Shown here in pieces: positions 1 to 7,165 of a stretch of DNA of 17,351 nt. The stretch comes from JAZKIX01 sp040384645 (lineage in GTDB: Bacteria; Pseudomonadota; Gammaproteobacteria; Burkholderiales; Burkholderiaceae_D). Made by a program: the position numbers and the translations under genes. The notes under the pieces are model-generated. The model did no database searches and was not told where the DNA came from. It saw nothing but the letters and a program-made list of their open reading frames with translations. The stretch is from assembly GCA_040384645.1 (NCBI GenBank), contig JAZKIX010000155.1, forward strand, positions 1 through 17,351. Reading direction: 5' to 3'. Each line of letters begins with the position of its first letter. The first letter of the stretch is position 1.

Positions 1-179
1 TGGAAAGCCAGCTCGATCCCGACGTGTTCGTGCGCGTGCACCGTTCCTACCTGCTCAATATCGGCTGCATCAGCCGCATCGAGCAGGGCAAGGATAGCCA
101 TACCGCGATTCTCAATAGCGGCGTGCGCATTCCCATCAGCCGCAGCGGCTACCAGAAAGTCAGGAACCTGATCGGCTAG
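1..179 (+). CDS. LytTR-type response regulator, C-terminal fragment (partial, 5' end outside window)
   Basis: The + strand frame starting at base 3 reads about 58 residues to a TAG at 177-179. It contains the signature of the LytTR DNA-binding domain: FVRVHRSYLLN near the start, then a short beta-rich segment and the ending PISRSGYQKVRNLIG. LytTR domains sit at the C-terminus of response regulators (LytR/AlgR/AgrA family) and bind promoter repeats. Only the end of the domain is visible, so the receiver domain, the cognate histidine kinase and the targets cannot be judged. The stop codon overlaps the stop of the convergent helicase gene: the palindrome CTAG at 176-179 supplies TAG on both strands. 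Confidence 0.85.
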   Translation, partial: ESQLDPDVFVRVHRSYLLNIGCISRIEQGKDSHTAILNSGVRIPISRSGYQKVRNLIG

Positions 180-2452
180 GCTTGCCACCAGCGCGGCAGC
201 AGTTCCTGCACCTCGCGCTGGGCAAAGCGGTCATCGATCAGGTACACCACGCCGCGGTCGGTTTCGGTGCGGATCACGCGGCCGGCCGCTTGCACCACTT
301 TTTGCAAGCCGGAATACAGGTAGGTGTAATCGTAGCCGGCGCCAAACTTGGCCTGCATGCGCTGCATGATTTGTTGATTGACCGGATTGGTTTGCGGCAG
401 GCCGAGGGTGGCGATAAAGGCGCCGATCAGGCATCGGCCAGGCAAGTCGATACCTTCCGCAAACGAACCGCCCAATACGGCGAAACCGACGCCGCAACTG
501 GTGGCGCTGAAACGGGCTAAAAACGCGTCGCGCTCGGCCTCGTCCATCCGGCGCGATTGCTCCCACACCGGCAACTTTGGGTAGAGTTGACGCACGACCG
601 CCAGCACTTGCTGCAGATAATCGAAGCTGCTGAAAAACGCCAGGTAATTGCCGGCTTGGCTAGCGTATTGCTGCGCAATGACATCGGCAATCGGCGCCAG
701 CGAACTGCTCCGGTCATTGAAACGGGTCGAAATATCGCTGCGCAGCCTGACCGATAATTGCTCAGGCGTAAAAGGCGAATCGACTTCAACCCAGGCTGTA
801 TCTGGCGGCAAACCCAGGGTGTCGCTGTAAAAATTCCACGGGCTCAAGGTGGCTGAAAACAAGGTGCACGAATGGCTAGCGGCAAAGCGCTTTTCCAGAA
901 ACGGCGCAGGAATAATATTCCTGAAACACAGGGTGGATGCATTCGCCAAGCCATTGCGCGCCGTTGATCCGGCATCCTTGCTGATATCGAATAGCGAGTG
1001 ATCGCCAAACAATTCAGCCACGCGGCAAAAATGCGTTGCATCGAAATAAAACCGCTGTAGCGTGCTGTCAACCAGGTTCGGATGCTCGCTGATGTAATCG
1101 GTGATGGCGGTATTGACCTGCTGCAAGGCACTCAGCAATTTTGCCGGCGGCTCGGCATAGACTTGATACGCATTGTCCTGTTCGCCCAGCAAGGCAGTCC
1201 AGCAGCGCTGGATGCGGTCCAATGATTTTTTTAAAACAGGCGGCGCCCACTTTTGCATGGTCTTGAAGTCGGTGTAATGCAGCTCAGCCGAATACATTTT
1301 GCGGCCGCGTTCGATCATATTGTGGGCTTCGTCCACCAGCACGCTGACGCGCCATTGATTGGCTTGCGTCAAGCCATGCAACATCGCTGAAATATCGAAA
1401 AAATAGTTATAGTCACCCACCACCACATCGGCCCAGCGCACCAGTTCTTGGCTGAGGTAATACGGGCAGACTTGATGCGTCAATGCGATGGCACGCAGGG
1501 CGGCTTTATCGAGCAAGCCGCTGCGCAAGGCGGCATCGCGCGCGGCGGGCAAGCGATCATAAAATCCCTGCGCCAGCGGACACGATTCGCCATGGCAAGC
1601 CTTGTCGGGATGCTCACACGCCTTGTCGCGCGCCACCAGTTCCAGCACGCGCAAGGGCAGCGCGGGCGCGCTATCTTGCAACAACACGGCGGCATCCAGC
1701 GCCAGCTTGCGGCCGGAAGTTTTTGCTGCCAGAAAAAAAACCTTGTCCAATCCTTGGGCCGGGCAAGCTTTCAGCACAGGGAACAGCGTGCCGATGGTCT
1801 TGCCGATGCCGGTTGGCGCTTGCGCCAGCAGGCAGCGGCCGCTGCTATTGGCGCGGTACACGGCAGTTGCCAGTTCGCGCTGGCCGGGGCGAAAGCCCGC
1901 ATAGGGAAATTGCAGCGTTGCCAGCCGTGAATCACGCGCTGTGCGATGCGCCAGTTCTTGCGCGGCCCAGTGCAAGAATTTTTCGCATTGCATCTCAAAA
2001 TATTCTTGCAGCGCCGCGGCGGAAATATGCTTGACCAGCACGGTTTCCTTTTGACTGCCGATATCGAAATACACCAGCGCCAGGCGCAGCTCGCTCAGCC
2101 CCAATTTTTGGCATAAAAGCCAGCCGTAAATTTTGACCTGCGCCCAGTGCAAATGACGGTGATTACCCGGCATCAAGTCGAGGTCGCCGCGAAAGGTCTT
2201 GATTTCTTCCAACTGGTTCAAAGCCGGATCGTAGCCATCGGCACGACCGCGCACATGCAAGTATTGATAGTCGCCGCTGAGAGTGACTTCGGCCTGATAG
2301 CCTTGGCCGCGACGTGCGGTTACCACGGCATGGCCGGCGATGCCTTCTTGCGCCGACGGCGCAGGAGTAAAGCGCTGGTCGAGGTCGCCTTGCTTGGCGG
2401 TGAACTCGCACAGGGCGCGCACCGCGACAGTGTATTTGGCGTCCGTGTTCAA
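176..2452 (-). CDS. XPD/DinG-family Fe-S DNA helicase with N-terminal PD-(D/E)XK nuclease-like domain
   Basis: This is a 758-residue superfamily 2 DNA helicase of the Rad3/XPD/DinG type, expected to unwind DNA 5' to 3' in repair. Residues about 60-90 carry a PD-(D/E)XK signature (GRADG with D72, then LEEIKT with E83 and K85), as in RecB/Cas4-like nucleases. The helicase core follows: Walker A PTGIGKT at 213-219, four cysteines (279, 286, 291, 329) placed like the XPD 4Fe-4S ligands, DEAH at 374-377, motif V GSFAEGIDLPG near 662-672, and motif VI QAAGRVIR at 721-728. The frame is open for 98 codons further upstream, but that part only overlaps the nuclease gene and shows no domain. I chose TTG at 2452: GGAG lies 5 bases upstream, and the TTGA overlaps the nuclease stop by 4 bases, indicating translational coupling. 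It probably acts with the upstream nuclease. The start is inferred; the family call is firm. Confidence 0.95.
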   Translation of the reverse strand: MNTDAKYTVAVRALCEFTAKQGDLDQRFTPAPSAQEGIAGHAVVTARRGQGYQAEVTLSGDYQYLHVRGRADGYDPALNQLEEIKTFRGDLDLMPGNHRHLHWAQVKIYGWLLCQKLGLSELRLALVYFDIGSQKETVLVKHISAAALQEYFEMQCEKFLHWAAQELAHRTARDSRLATLQFPYAGFRPGQRELATAVYRANSSGRCLLAQAPTGIGKTIGTLFPVLKACPAQGLDKVFFLAAKTSGRKLALDAAVLLQDSAPALPLRVLELVARDKACEHPDKACHGESCPLAQGFYDRLPAARDAALRSGLLDKAALRAIALTHQVCPYYLSQELVRWADVVVGDYNYFFDISAMLHGLTQANQWRVSVLVDEAHNMIERGRKMYSAELHYTDFKTMQKWAPPVLKKSLDRIQRCWTALLGEQDNAYQVYAEPPAKLLSALQQVNTAITDYISEHPNLVDSTLQRFYFDATHFCRVAELFGDHSLFDISKDAGSTARNGLANASTLCFRNIIPAPFLEKRFAASHSCTLFSATLSPWNFYSDTLGLPPDTAWVEVDSPFTPEQLSVRLRSDISTRFNDRSSSLAPIADVIAQQYASQAGNYLAFFSSFDYLQQVLAVVRQLYPKLPVWEQSRRMDEAERDAFLARFSATSCGVGFAVLGGSFAEGIDLPGRCLIGAFIATLGLPQTNPVNQQIMQRMQAKFGAGYDYTYLYSGLQKVVQAAGRVIRTETDRGVVYLIDDRFAQREVQELLPRWWQA

Positions 2453-4110
2453 GATGGCTCCGCTGCTTGTTCTGTTTTCCACTGCACATAACAGACAGTG
2501 GCCGGCAGCTGATGCGCCGCAAAATAATCGAGCCAGCGGCGCTGGTTGTCTTGCAAGCGGTCGCCCGGCCCCTTGACCTCGATCATTTGACACCGCTGCG
2601 ACTGCGGCCAGAATTGAATCAGGTCGGGCAAGCCGGCGCGATTGACTTTGATATCGGCCAGCAGACGCTGAAATAATTTCTTCAAATGCTGCGCCGGAAT
2701 ACAGTCCAAGGCCAGCGCCAGCAAGTCTGGCGTCAGCAAATGCCAATACACAAAAGGCGACTGGATACCGGCCTTGGCCACAAGATTTTGATGGATGGTT
2801 TGGCGGTATTGATCGCTATCGAGTTGCGCCAGGCAGCGCGTAAATTCCCCGGCGCGACGCGCCACAAAATCCGCTCGGAACAAATCAGCCGGCGCGTGGT
2901 GGAAAGGATGAAAAAACGCCCCCGCCAGCGGCATGAAAATCACCTCCCAGCACAACAAACCCATGAGTGAATTGACTAAGCCATTCTCGACATAAAATAC
3001 CGGCGCATCCGGTGCCGCCAGGCTCAAATGTGCACGCACCGCAAGCTCGACTGTCACGTCTGATGCGGGACGCGGCAAGGCTAGATCGTGGCTGCTGATC
3101 GCCGCCACCGCACTGGCCGCAAGCTTGGGCAAACCCAGCTTACGGCGCAGTCTTGGCACGATGCGGGCAAGCTGCTGTTGCTCGCTTTCGCTGGCCGGCA
3201 TTTGTTCGGCAATATGTGCCAAGGCATACGCTTGCTCGAACTGTCCGCAGCGCTCCAACACCCGCAACTGTCGGCTGCGCGTGCCGGGATGGCTGCAACT
3301 TGCATAGATTTGCAAGGCGGCGGCAAAGTCGCCTTGCTGCTCATGCTGATAAGCGATCTGGTATAGCAATTTTGCACGCCGGCTTTCTAGCCATGGATTG
3401 TCAAAAGCTTGCGGCGGCAAATTTTGCACAATTGTTGATGCTGCTTCGCCCTGCCAAAAACGTTGGCGGCAGCGGTCCAGATGCACGTAATCATCAATCT
3501 CGTGCCGGTGCTGGAAAGCGCGTGAAGCAGCGGACAATGCCACGCTTTCATAACGGGTGATGCCAAGGTCGGACAAGATAAATTCGGTCCAATCCTGATA
3601 CAGGTTTCCAAAAAACATTAGCCGCAGTCGCTCGCATAGGTCGCCGCATACAAGCCGATATACCGTTGCGCCAGAGCCGCCGAACCATGCTGAAAAATGG
3701 CGGCCGTCTTCACCAGACTGCGACCGTAGCAAAGCCAGTAAATCAGGCTTGCGGAGACTTTTTTGCGCACTGGGGAGATTAAAAAACTGCGCGATTTCGG
3801 CCTTGGTGCAGATCTCAAATAATTGGTCCAATGTCAGCACCGGATCGCTTTCAATCCAACCGGCTGCGAGCAAGGCAGACGCCGCTGCTGCCGGATCGCC
3901 GATCTCGGCATACTGCAATTTACCGACGCGAAAGACATCGCCTTTGCGCATGATCATCCGTACCAGCAGCGCTTGCGCGGCTTGCGGCAATAGGACAAAC
4001 TGCGCGAGGAATTGACGCTCGCTTGGCGCTAGCAAGTCGTCATAGCGCTGCCCGACCCAATCGAGTACGGTGCGGAAATTGTGTAAATAATAAAAGGGAT
4101 TGTCGAGCAC
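2449..4110 (-). CDS. FAN1-like VRR-NUC domain nuclease
   Basis: A 553-residue protein of the bacterial FAN1 family, structure-specific nucleases that cut 5' flaps and help unhook interstrand crosslinks. The C-terminal VRR-NUC domain shows GLPD (D496), then EVKGPGDRLQDNQ with E511 and K513. The D-E spacing of 15 and the E-x-K match the catalytic set known for human FAN1. Ahead of it, WEVIFMP (388-394) and APADLF (406-411) resemble the conserved segment before the FAN1 catalytic core. Residues about 45-70 (RMIMRKGDVFR) match the N-terminal FAN1 region, and 240-300 look TPR-like. Length fits bacterial homologues of about 550 residues. The start is GTG; an in-frame TGA lies 5 codons upstream, so no earlier start is possible. 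The Shine-Dalgarno is weak. It is first in an operon with the helicase, and a LexA-like site lies about 80 bp upstream. Confidence 0.92.
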   Translation of the reverse strand: MLDNPFYYLHNFRTVLDWVGQRYDDLLAPSERQFLAQFVLLPQAAQALLVRMIMRKGDVFRVGKLQYAEIGDPAAAASALLAAGWIESDPVLTLDQLFEICTKAEIAQFFNLPSAQKSLRKPDLLALLRSQSGEDGRHFSAWFGGSGATVYRLVCGDLCERLRLMFFGNLYQDWTEFILSDLGITRYESVALSAASRAFQHRHEIDDYVHLDRCRQRFWQGEAASTIVQNLPPQAFDNPWLESRRAKLLYQIAYQHEQQGDFAAALQIYASCSHPGTRSRQLRVLERCGQFEQAYALAHIAEQMPASESEQQQLARIVPRLRRKLGLPKLAASAVAAISSHDLALPRPASDVTVELAVRAHLSLAAPDAPVFYVENGLVNSLMGLLCWEVIFMPLAGAFFHPFHHAPADLFRADFVARRAGEFTRCLAQLDSDQYRQTIHQNLVAKAGIQSPFVYWHLLTPDLLALALDCIPAQHLKKLFQRLLADIKVNRAGLPDLIQFWPQSQRCQMIEVKGPGDRLQDNQRRWLDYFAAHQLPATVCYVQWKTEQAAEPS

Positions 4111-4188
4111 GCCATGCCAGGATCAAGGTCAGCCGCAATTATCAAACGCCAAGATGGGCGCTTGCGCTGGTGTCGATGCGGCGATCAA

Positions 4189-4208
4189 TACTGTACATTT
4201 AACCAGTT
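4189..4208 (-). promoter_or_regulatory. LexA (SOS) box-like operator
   Basis: The sequence ACTGTACATTTAACCAGT at 4190-4207 has the CTG-N10-CAG core with perfect flanking A/T, and with a T on each side it differs from the proteobacterial consensus TACTG-N10-CAGTA only at the last base of the outer ten. It lies 79-98 bp upstream of the nuclease GTG. On the minus strand a possible promoter, TTGCCG, 18 bases, TACAGT, would overlap it. Position and target function (DNA repair) support SOS control; binding is inferred. Confidence 0.55.
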
Positions 4209-4249
4209 AAACTCGGCAAGCGATTTCAAGCGCCAGATGTGACGTGTGT

Positions 4250-4312
4250 GTAGGTGCGCCGTGCGCACCGCGCTTGGCGGTGATCGCGATTGGTGCGCAC
4301 GGCGCCCTCTAC
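4250..4312. repeat. REP-like GC-rich inverted repeat
   Basis: The two arms, 4250-4269 and 4292-4312, are inverted copies sharing the 14 bases GCGCCGTGCGCACC. The left arm is itself a hairpin (GGTGCGC, CGT, GCGCACC). The element lies in the gap between the HupE gene end and the nuclease operon and looks like the dispersed intergenic palindromes built on GTGCGCACGGCGC common in proteobacteria. It could form a strong RNA hairpin, but no T run follows it, so it is not a typical intrinsic terminator. Confidence 0.6.
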
Positions 4313-4349
4313 TAACAATCAACAGCCCTGCGCATATCAAGCACTTTAC

Positions 4350-4375
4350 AGGGGGTATAGGAACAAACACCCCCT
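4350..4375. repeat. Perfect 7-bp inverted repeat, possible hairpin
   Basis: AGGGGGT at 4350-4356 and ACCCCCT at 4369-4375 are perfect inverted copies around a 12-base loop. The hairpin lies 59-84 bp downstream of the HupE stop and could cap the transcript, but there is no following T run on the minus strand. Role unknown. Confidence 0.35.
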
Positions 4376-4402
4376 CACCCGCAGGTTTTATAAGCGCCTT
4401 TT

Positions 4403-4427
4403 AAAATACATCCAGCAGTATATTTTT
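4403..4427. promoter_or_regulatory. Near-palindromic motif, copy 1 (ends GCAGTATATTT)
   Basis: AAAATAC at 4403-4409, an 8-base centre ATCCAGCA and GTATATTTTT at 4418-4427 form an imperfect dyad. It closely resembles the perfect dyad at 8973-8996, including the preceding CC-TTTTAAA stretch, the 8-base spacing and the GCA at the spacer end. It lies just past the HupE stop, about 290 bp upstream of the nuclease start. The binding protein is not recognised. Confidence 0.4.
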
Positions 4428-4433
4428 GTGTTT

Positions 4434-5579
4434 TTAGGCTGAAATCAGCTTCAAATCGAACAAGCGCTCGGCCAGCCAGACCGCTGCAATCACGACAATG
4501 GCGCTGGATCCCGTGGTAAATAACACCTTGCGATAAAGCGTGGTATGTCGCAATGCGAAGGCGAACGGCAAGAATACGCCGACGATGCTGAGCTGGCCGA
4601 TTTCGACCCCTACATTGAAACCAACCAGCGCCAGCAAGAGTGACGATGGCGGCAGGCCAAGATCGGACAAGACGCTGGCAAAGCCGAAGCCGTGAATCAA
4701 TCCGAACACGAAAGCAGCGACCCAGCGCCGGCCCTGAAATAGCGGAAACAGGTTATTGAGTGCAGCCAGGATGACCGAGGCGGCAATTGCCGATTCGACC
4801 CAGCGCGAGGGCAAGGCGATTACGCCAAGCGTGGCCAGGGTCAAGGTCAGAGAATGGGCCAGGGTGAAAGCAGTGACGATTTTCAACACGTCGATAAATG
4901 CTGCCTTGAAACTGGCCGCAGCTTGCCATTGCGGTGTGGGCTTCTGCGTTCCCAGCAACAAGACCGACGGCAATAGAAGGCAAAGTAAAAACAGGATATG
5001 GTCGAAGCCGATCCAGATATGCCAGACCCCGTGCTGGACATAATCGACGAATTGGCGCAGCTTGCTGGCGTGCATCAGCGGCAGGTTTTGCAGCGCACTG
5101 TCGGGCGTGAAAATCGCGGTCGAGGTCTGGCCTTCGCTTTCCAGTTTGAGCAAGCCCTTGTGCTGTGGATCGATATCGAATAGGAGCTTGTATTGCAAGT
5201 CGAGCGCTTCGATCTTGCTGCTGCATGCCGCTTTAAAGCGCAGCACGGCGTAGGCGCCGTCGCTATGGTTGTCGATCAATTGCTCGCCAACGCTGGCGGG
5301 GCAGGCAGCGCCGCCATTGGACAAAGCCAGCCGCGCCATGGCATAGGCGCCAATGTCGGCATGCTTGGCGCGAATCTCATCCCAGGTCAGGGCGCCGTCG
5401 CCGTCGCTATCGAGCCCGATGGCGACATCGAGATCGCGCAAGGCGATGTCCCATTGGCCGTCGATTTGCCGGTCGCGCACTTGCAGACTTAAATAACTGT
5501 CACTGGGTTTATGCGCGTGTGCCAATGCGCTGCACACGACCAGCAGAGAAAACAGGATGACGGTGTGTAAGCGGCGCAT
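4434..5579 (-). CDS. HupE/UreJ-family membrane protein with periplasmic EF-hand
   Basis: A 381-residue protein with a signal peptide (residues 1-22, cleavage near ALAHA), a soluble periplasmic region to about 175, then six or seven membrane segments. The membrane half has the HupE/UreJ_2 hallmarks: GVWHIWIGFDHILFLL (184-199), TAFTLAHSLTLTLA (236-249) and FGLIHGFGFA (292-301), with His and Asp inside membrane helices. HupE/UreJ relatives are proposed nickel or cobalt permeases; the substrate here is unknown. Residues 57-68 (DSDGDGALTWDE) form a textbook EF-hand calcium loop. The frame opens 55 codons further upstream, inside the TPR gene, but the ATG at 5579 starts a good signal peptide and overlaps the TPR stop by one base (TAATG), so I place the start there. 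It is last in the DUF4331 operon. Confidence 0.9.
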   Translation of the reverse strand: MRRLHTVILFSLLVVCSALAHAHKPSDSYLSLQVRDRQIDGQWDIALRDLDVAIGLDSDGDGALTWDEIRAKHADIGAYAMARLALSNGGAACPASVGEQLIDNHSDGAYAVLRFKAACSSKIEALDLQYKLLFDIDPQHKGLLKLESEGQTSTAIFTPDSALQNLPLMHASKLRQFVDYVQHGVWHIWIGFDHILFLLCLLLPSVLLLGTQKPTPQWQAAASFKAAFIDVLKIVTAFTLAHSLTLTLATLGVIALPSRWVESAIAASVILAALNNLFPLFQGRRWVAAFVFGLIHGFGFASVLSDLGLPPSSLLLALVGFNVGVEIGQLSIVGVFLPFAFALRHTTLYRKVLFTTGSSAIVVIAAVWLAERLFDLKLISA

Positions 5580-6784
5580 TATTTGCCTGCCCCAAGAGCC
5601 AGCAAGGATGGCTGCAAGGTTTGATCTTGCAGGCGGCTTTGTTTGAGCCAGGCCAATAACGGTTGAGCCGCTTGGGTATCTTTGGCGGCGGCCGCAGCTT
5701 CCAGCAATATCCGTACATCGGCCGGTTCTTTTTGCACTGCCCAATTGCGCTGAGCCAGTATCAATGCATTCTTCGGGTCGTTTTGCAATTGCAGGGCAAA
5801 GCGGGCCTGTTCGCGCTGATGCACGGTATCGCCGCGCAGCACGGCGGCGTCGAAACGGGCGCGCAAGGCATCGCTCTGTTGCGCGGCTTCAGGCGATTTT
5901 GTTGCCTTTAACGCCAGTGCGTAACGCAGCAATAGTGCGTCAACCCGGGGCTTGGATTTGAGCAGGGCAACTACTTCAGCAGGGCGTTGTTGGTCTAGCA
6001 GAAAATCGGCATACGCACCCAATAAATAACTGTCTGCATTGTCGAATGCCAGGGCCGCGCGGAAATGGCTATCGGCAGCGGCGCTGTCGCCGTTGCGGGC
6101 CGCCATCTCGGCCAATAAGGTCAAGACCCAGAGCTGAATGTCCGGCTCTGCCTCTGGATGTTTTTTGAAAACGGCTAGCAATTGGGCATAAGCTGGCGCC
6201 GCATCACCATTCAGGCTGGCGATATTGGTGAGGCAAGTTTGGGTAATCAATGCTGGCGCCAGCGGATATAGATGCTCGCAACTATTTTTAGCCTGGGCAT
6301 AATCGCCGCGCACCATCAATACCGTGGCACGCGTCAGCCAGGCTTGGGCATTGTCACGCTCGATTTTGAGCACTGCATTTAAGTCTTCCAGTGCCTGATG
6401 AAACTGGTGGGTACTTTGCAATAAGGTGGCGCGCAGTAGACGCACCTTGACCGGTGGCTCGGTCTGGCCCCACCACGGGCTAAGTGCGGCTTGCGCATAA
6501 CCCAGATAACGCGGATCGCCTTCGTTGCGTGCCTGTTCGATATAGCGCTGCGCCAGCCCGGTCGCCAGCGCCAGGTCGTGTGGATTGGCTGCCAATTGCA
6601 GGCGCAGACGTTTAAATTGCTGTTGCACCGGATCGCTGCGGCTGGGCAAATGTTCGATCACCTGGCTACCGCTGGCGGGAATGTAGGGCACGGCTTCGGC
6701 AATCGTGGCGAGGCAGAACAGCAGCGTTGCCGCCAGCCTGATAGCCAACGCGTTTGACAAAGCGAATCGCTGATTGGGGCGCAT
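5579..6784 (-). CDS. Exported tetratricopeptide-repeat protein
   Basis: A 401-residue protein with an N-terminal signal sequence (hydrophobic stretch about 12-28, cleavage after TIAEA near 31). The rest is alpha-helical with TPR-like units, the clearest at about 115-185 (LLRATLLQSTHQFHQALEDLNAVLKIE is followed by a second helix pair with AQAWLTRATVLMVRGDYAQA). Such proteins serve as periplasmic scaffolds. It is translationally coupled to the HupE gene (TAATG) and lies 119 bp downstream of the lipoprotein gene. The ATG at 6784 has only a weak Shine-Dalgarno (GGA). No enzyme motif is visible, and a specific function cannot be given; a partner role for the HupE protein is inferred from coupling. 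Confidence 0.82.
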   Translation of the reverse strand: MRPNQRFALSNALAIRLAATLLFCLATIAEAVPYIPASGSQVIEHLPSRSDPVQQQFKRLRLQLAANPHDLALATGLAQRYIEQARNEGDPRYLGYAQAALSPWWGQTEPPVKVRLLRATLLQSTHQFHQALEDLNAVLKIERDNAQAWLTRATVLMVRGDYAQAKNSCEHLYPLAPALITQTCLTNIASLNGDAAPAYAQLLAVFKKHPEAEPDIQLWVLTLLAEMAARNGDSAAADSHFRAALAFDNADSYLLGAYADFLLDQQRPAEVVALLKSKPRVDALLLRYALALKATKSPEAAQQSDALRARFDAAVLRGDTVHQREQARFALQLQNDPKNALILAQRNWAVQKEPADVRILLEAAAAAKDTQAAQPLLAWLKQSRLQDQTLQPSLLALGAGK

Positions 6785-6846
6785 GACACATCCAGTCGGG
6801 AATAATTTTAGACGCTAATTGCGATGGAATAAACGTGCAATCGGGG

Positions 6847-6886
6847 TGAATCTGGATCGCTGCCGTTAGGCATTGGTCCAGATTCA
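6847..6886. repeat. Perfect 10-bp inverted repeat in the operon gap
   Basis: TGAATCTGGA at 6847-6856 and TCCAGATTCA at 6877-6886 are exact inverted copies with a 20-base loop. It starts 18 bp after the lipoprotein stop on the minus strand. No T run follows, so it may be an mRNA-stabilising or processing hairpin that sets lower expression of the TPR and HupE genes, or a partial terminator. Confidence 0.5.
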
Positions 6887-6903
6887 TCTGACTACTTGCC
6901 GCC

Positions 6904-7137
6904 TTACATCACCGCTACCGGCTCGTTATCTTCCGGTGCGGTCGCTGCCTGCGCGTCGACCGAATCCGGCTCGGCACTGTCGGATTGCGCCGTTGCGATG
7001 CCATCGACTGTCTTGGTATAGGCATCGGCAGTGTTAGTCACCGGTGGCGTCGTTACTACTGGCATATCGCCACCAGAACCACCGCCACAGGCTGACAACA
7101 GCAGAGCAAGCACTGGGATTAATGTGAACTTTTTCAT
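6904..7137 (-). CDS. Small lipoprotein
   Basis: A 77-residue protein starting MKKFTLIPVLALLLSACGGG. It has a lipobox LLSAC with Cys17 as the predicted lipidated residue, followed by a glycine linker and a low-complexity, acidic Ala/Thr/Pro/Asp-rich tail with no recognised domain. A strong Shine-Dalgarno (AGGAG) precedes the ATG. It sits 28 bp after the DUF4331 stop, so it is almost certainly co-transcribed. Residues after the lipobox are not +2 Asp, so outer-membrane sorting is expected. It may be an anchor or assembly factor for its neighbours, which is inference. Confidence 0.78.
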   Translation of the reverse strand: MKKFTLIPVLALLLSACGGGSGGDMPVVTTPPVTNTADAYTKTVDGIATAQSDSAEPDSVDAQAATAPEDNEPVAVM

Positions 7138-7165
7138 AGCATTCTCCTCATGTCGACGTGAACCA

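Larger units (their letters stand above)
4111..4433. other. Intergenic region between HupE gene and repair operon
   Basis: About 320 bp without a credible gene. It holds, from the nuclease outward, the LexA-like box, the REP-like inverted repeat, the AGGGGGT/ACCCCCT hairpin and copy 1 of the GCAGTATATTT motif. The only reading frame of any length, on the minus strand at 4185-4370, has no recognisable protein features and crosses the REP-like element. Confidence 0.7.

Noticed and set aside
2453..2746. A 98-codon N-terminal extension of the helicase starting at 2746
   Set aside because: It overlaps the VRR-NUC catalytic domain in another frame, shows no motif, and a TTG with Shine-Dalgarno and coupling overlap lies at 2452.
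5580..5744. A longer HupE start at 5744
   Set aside because: It lies within the TPR gene; the ATG at 5579 starts a proper signal peptide and overlaps the TPR stop as TAATG.
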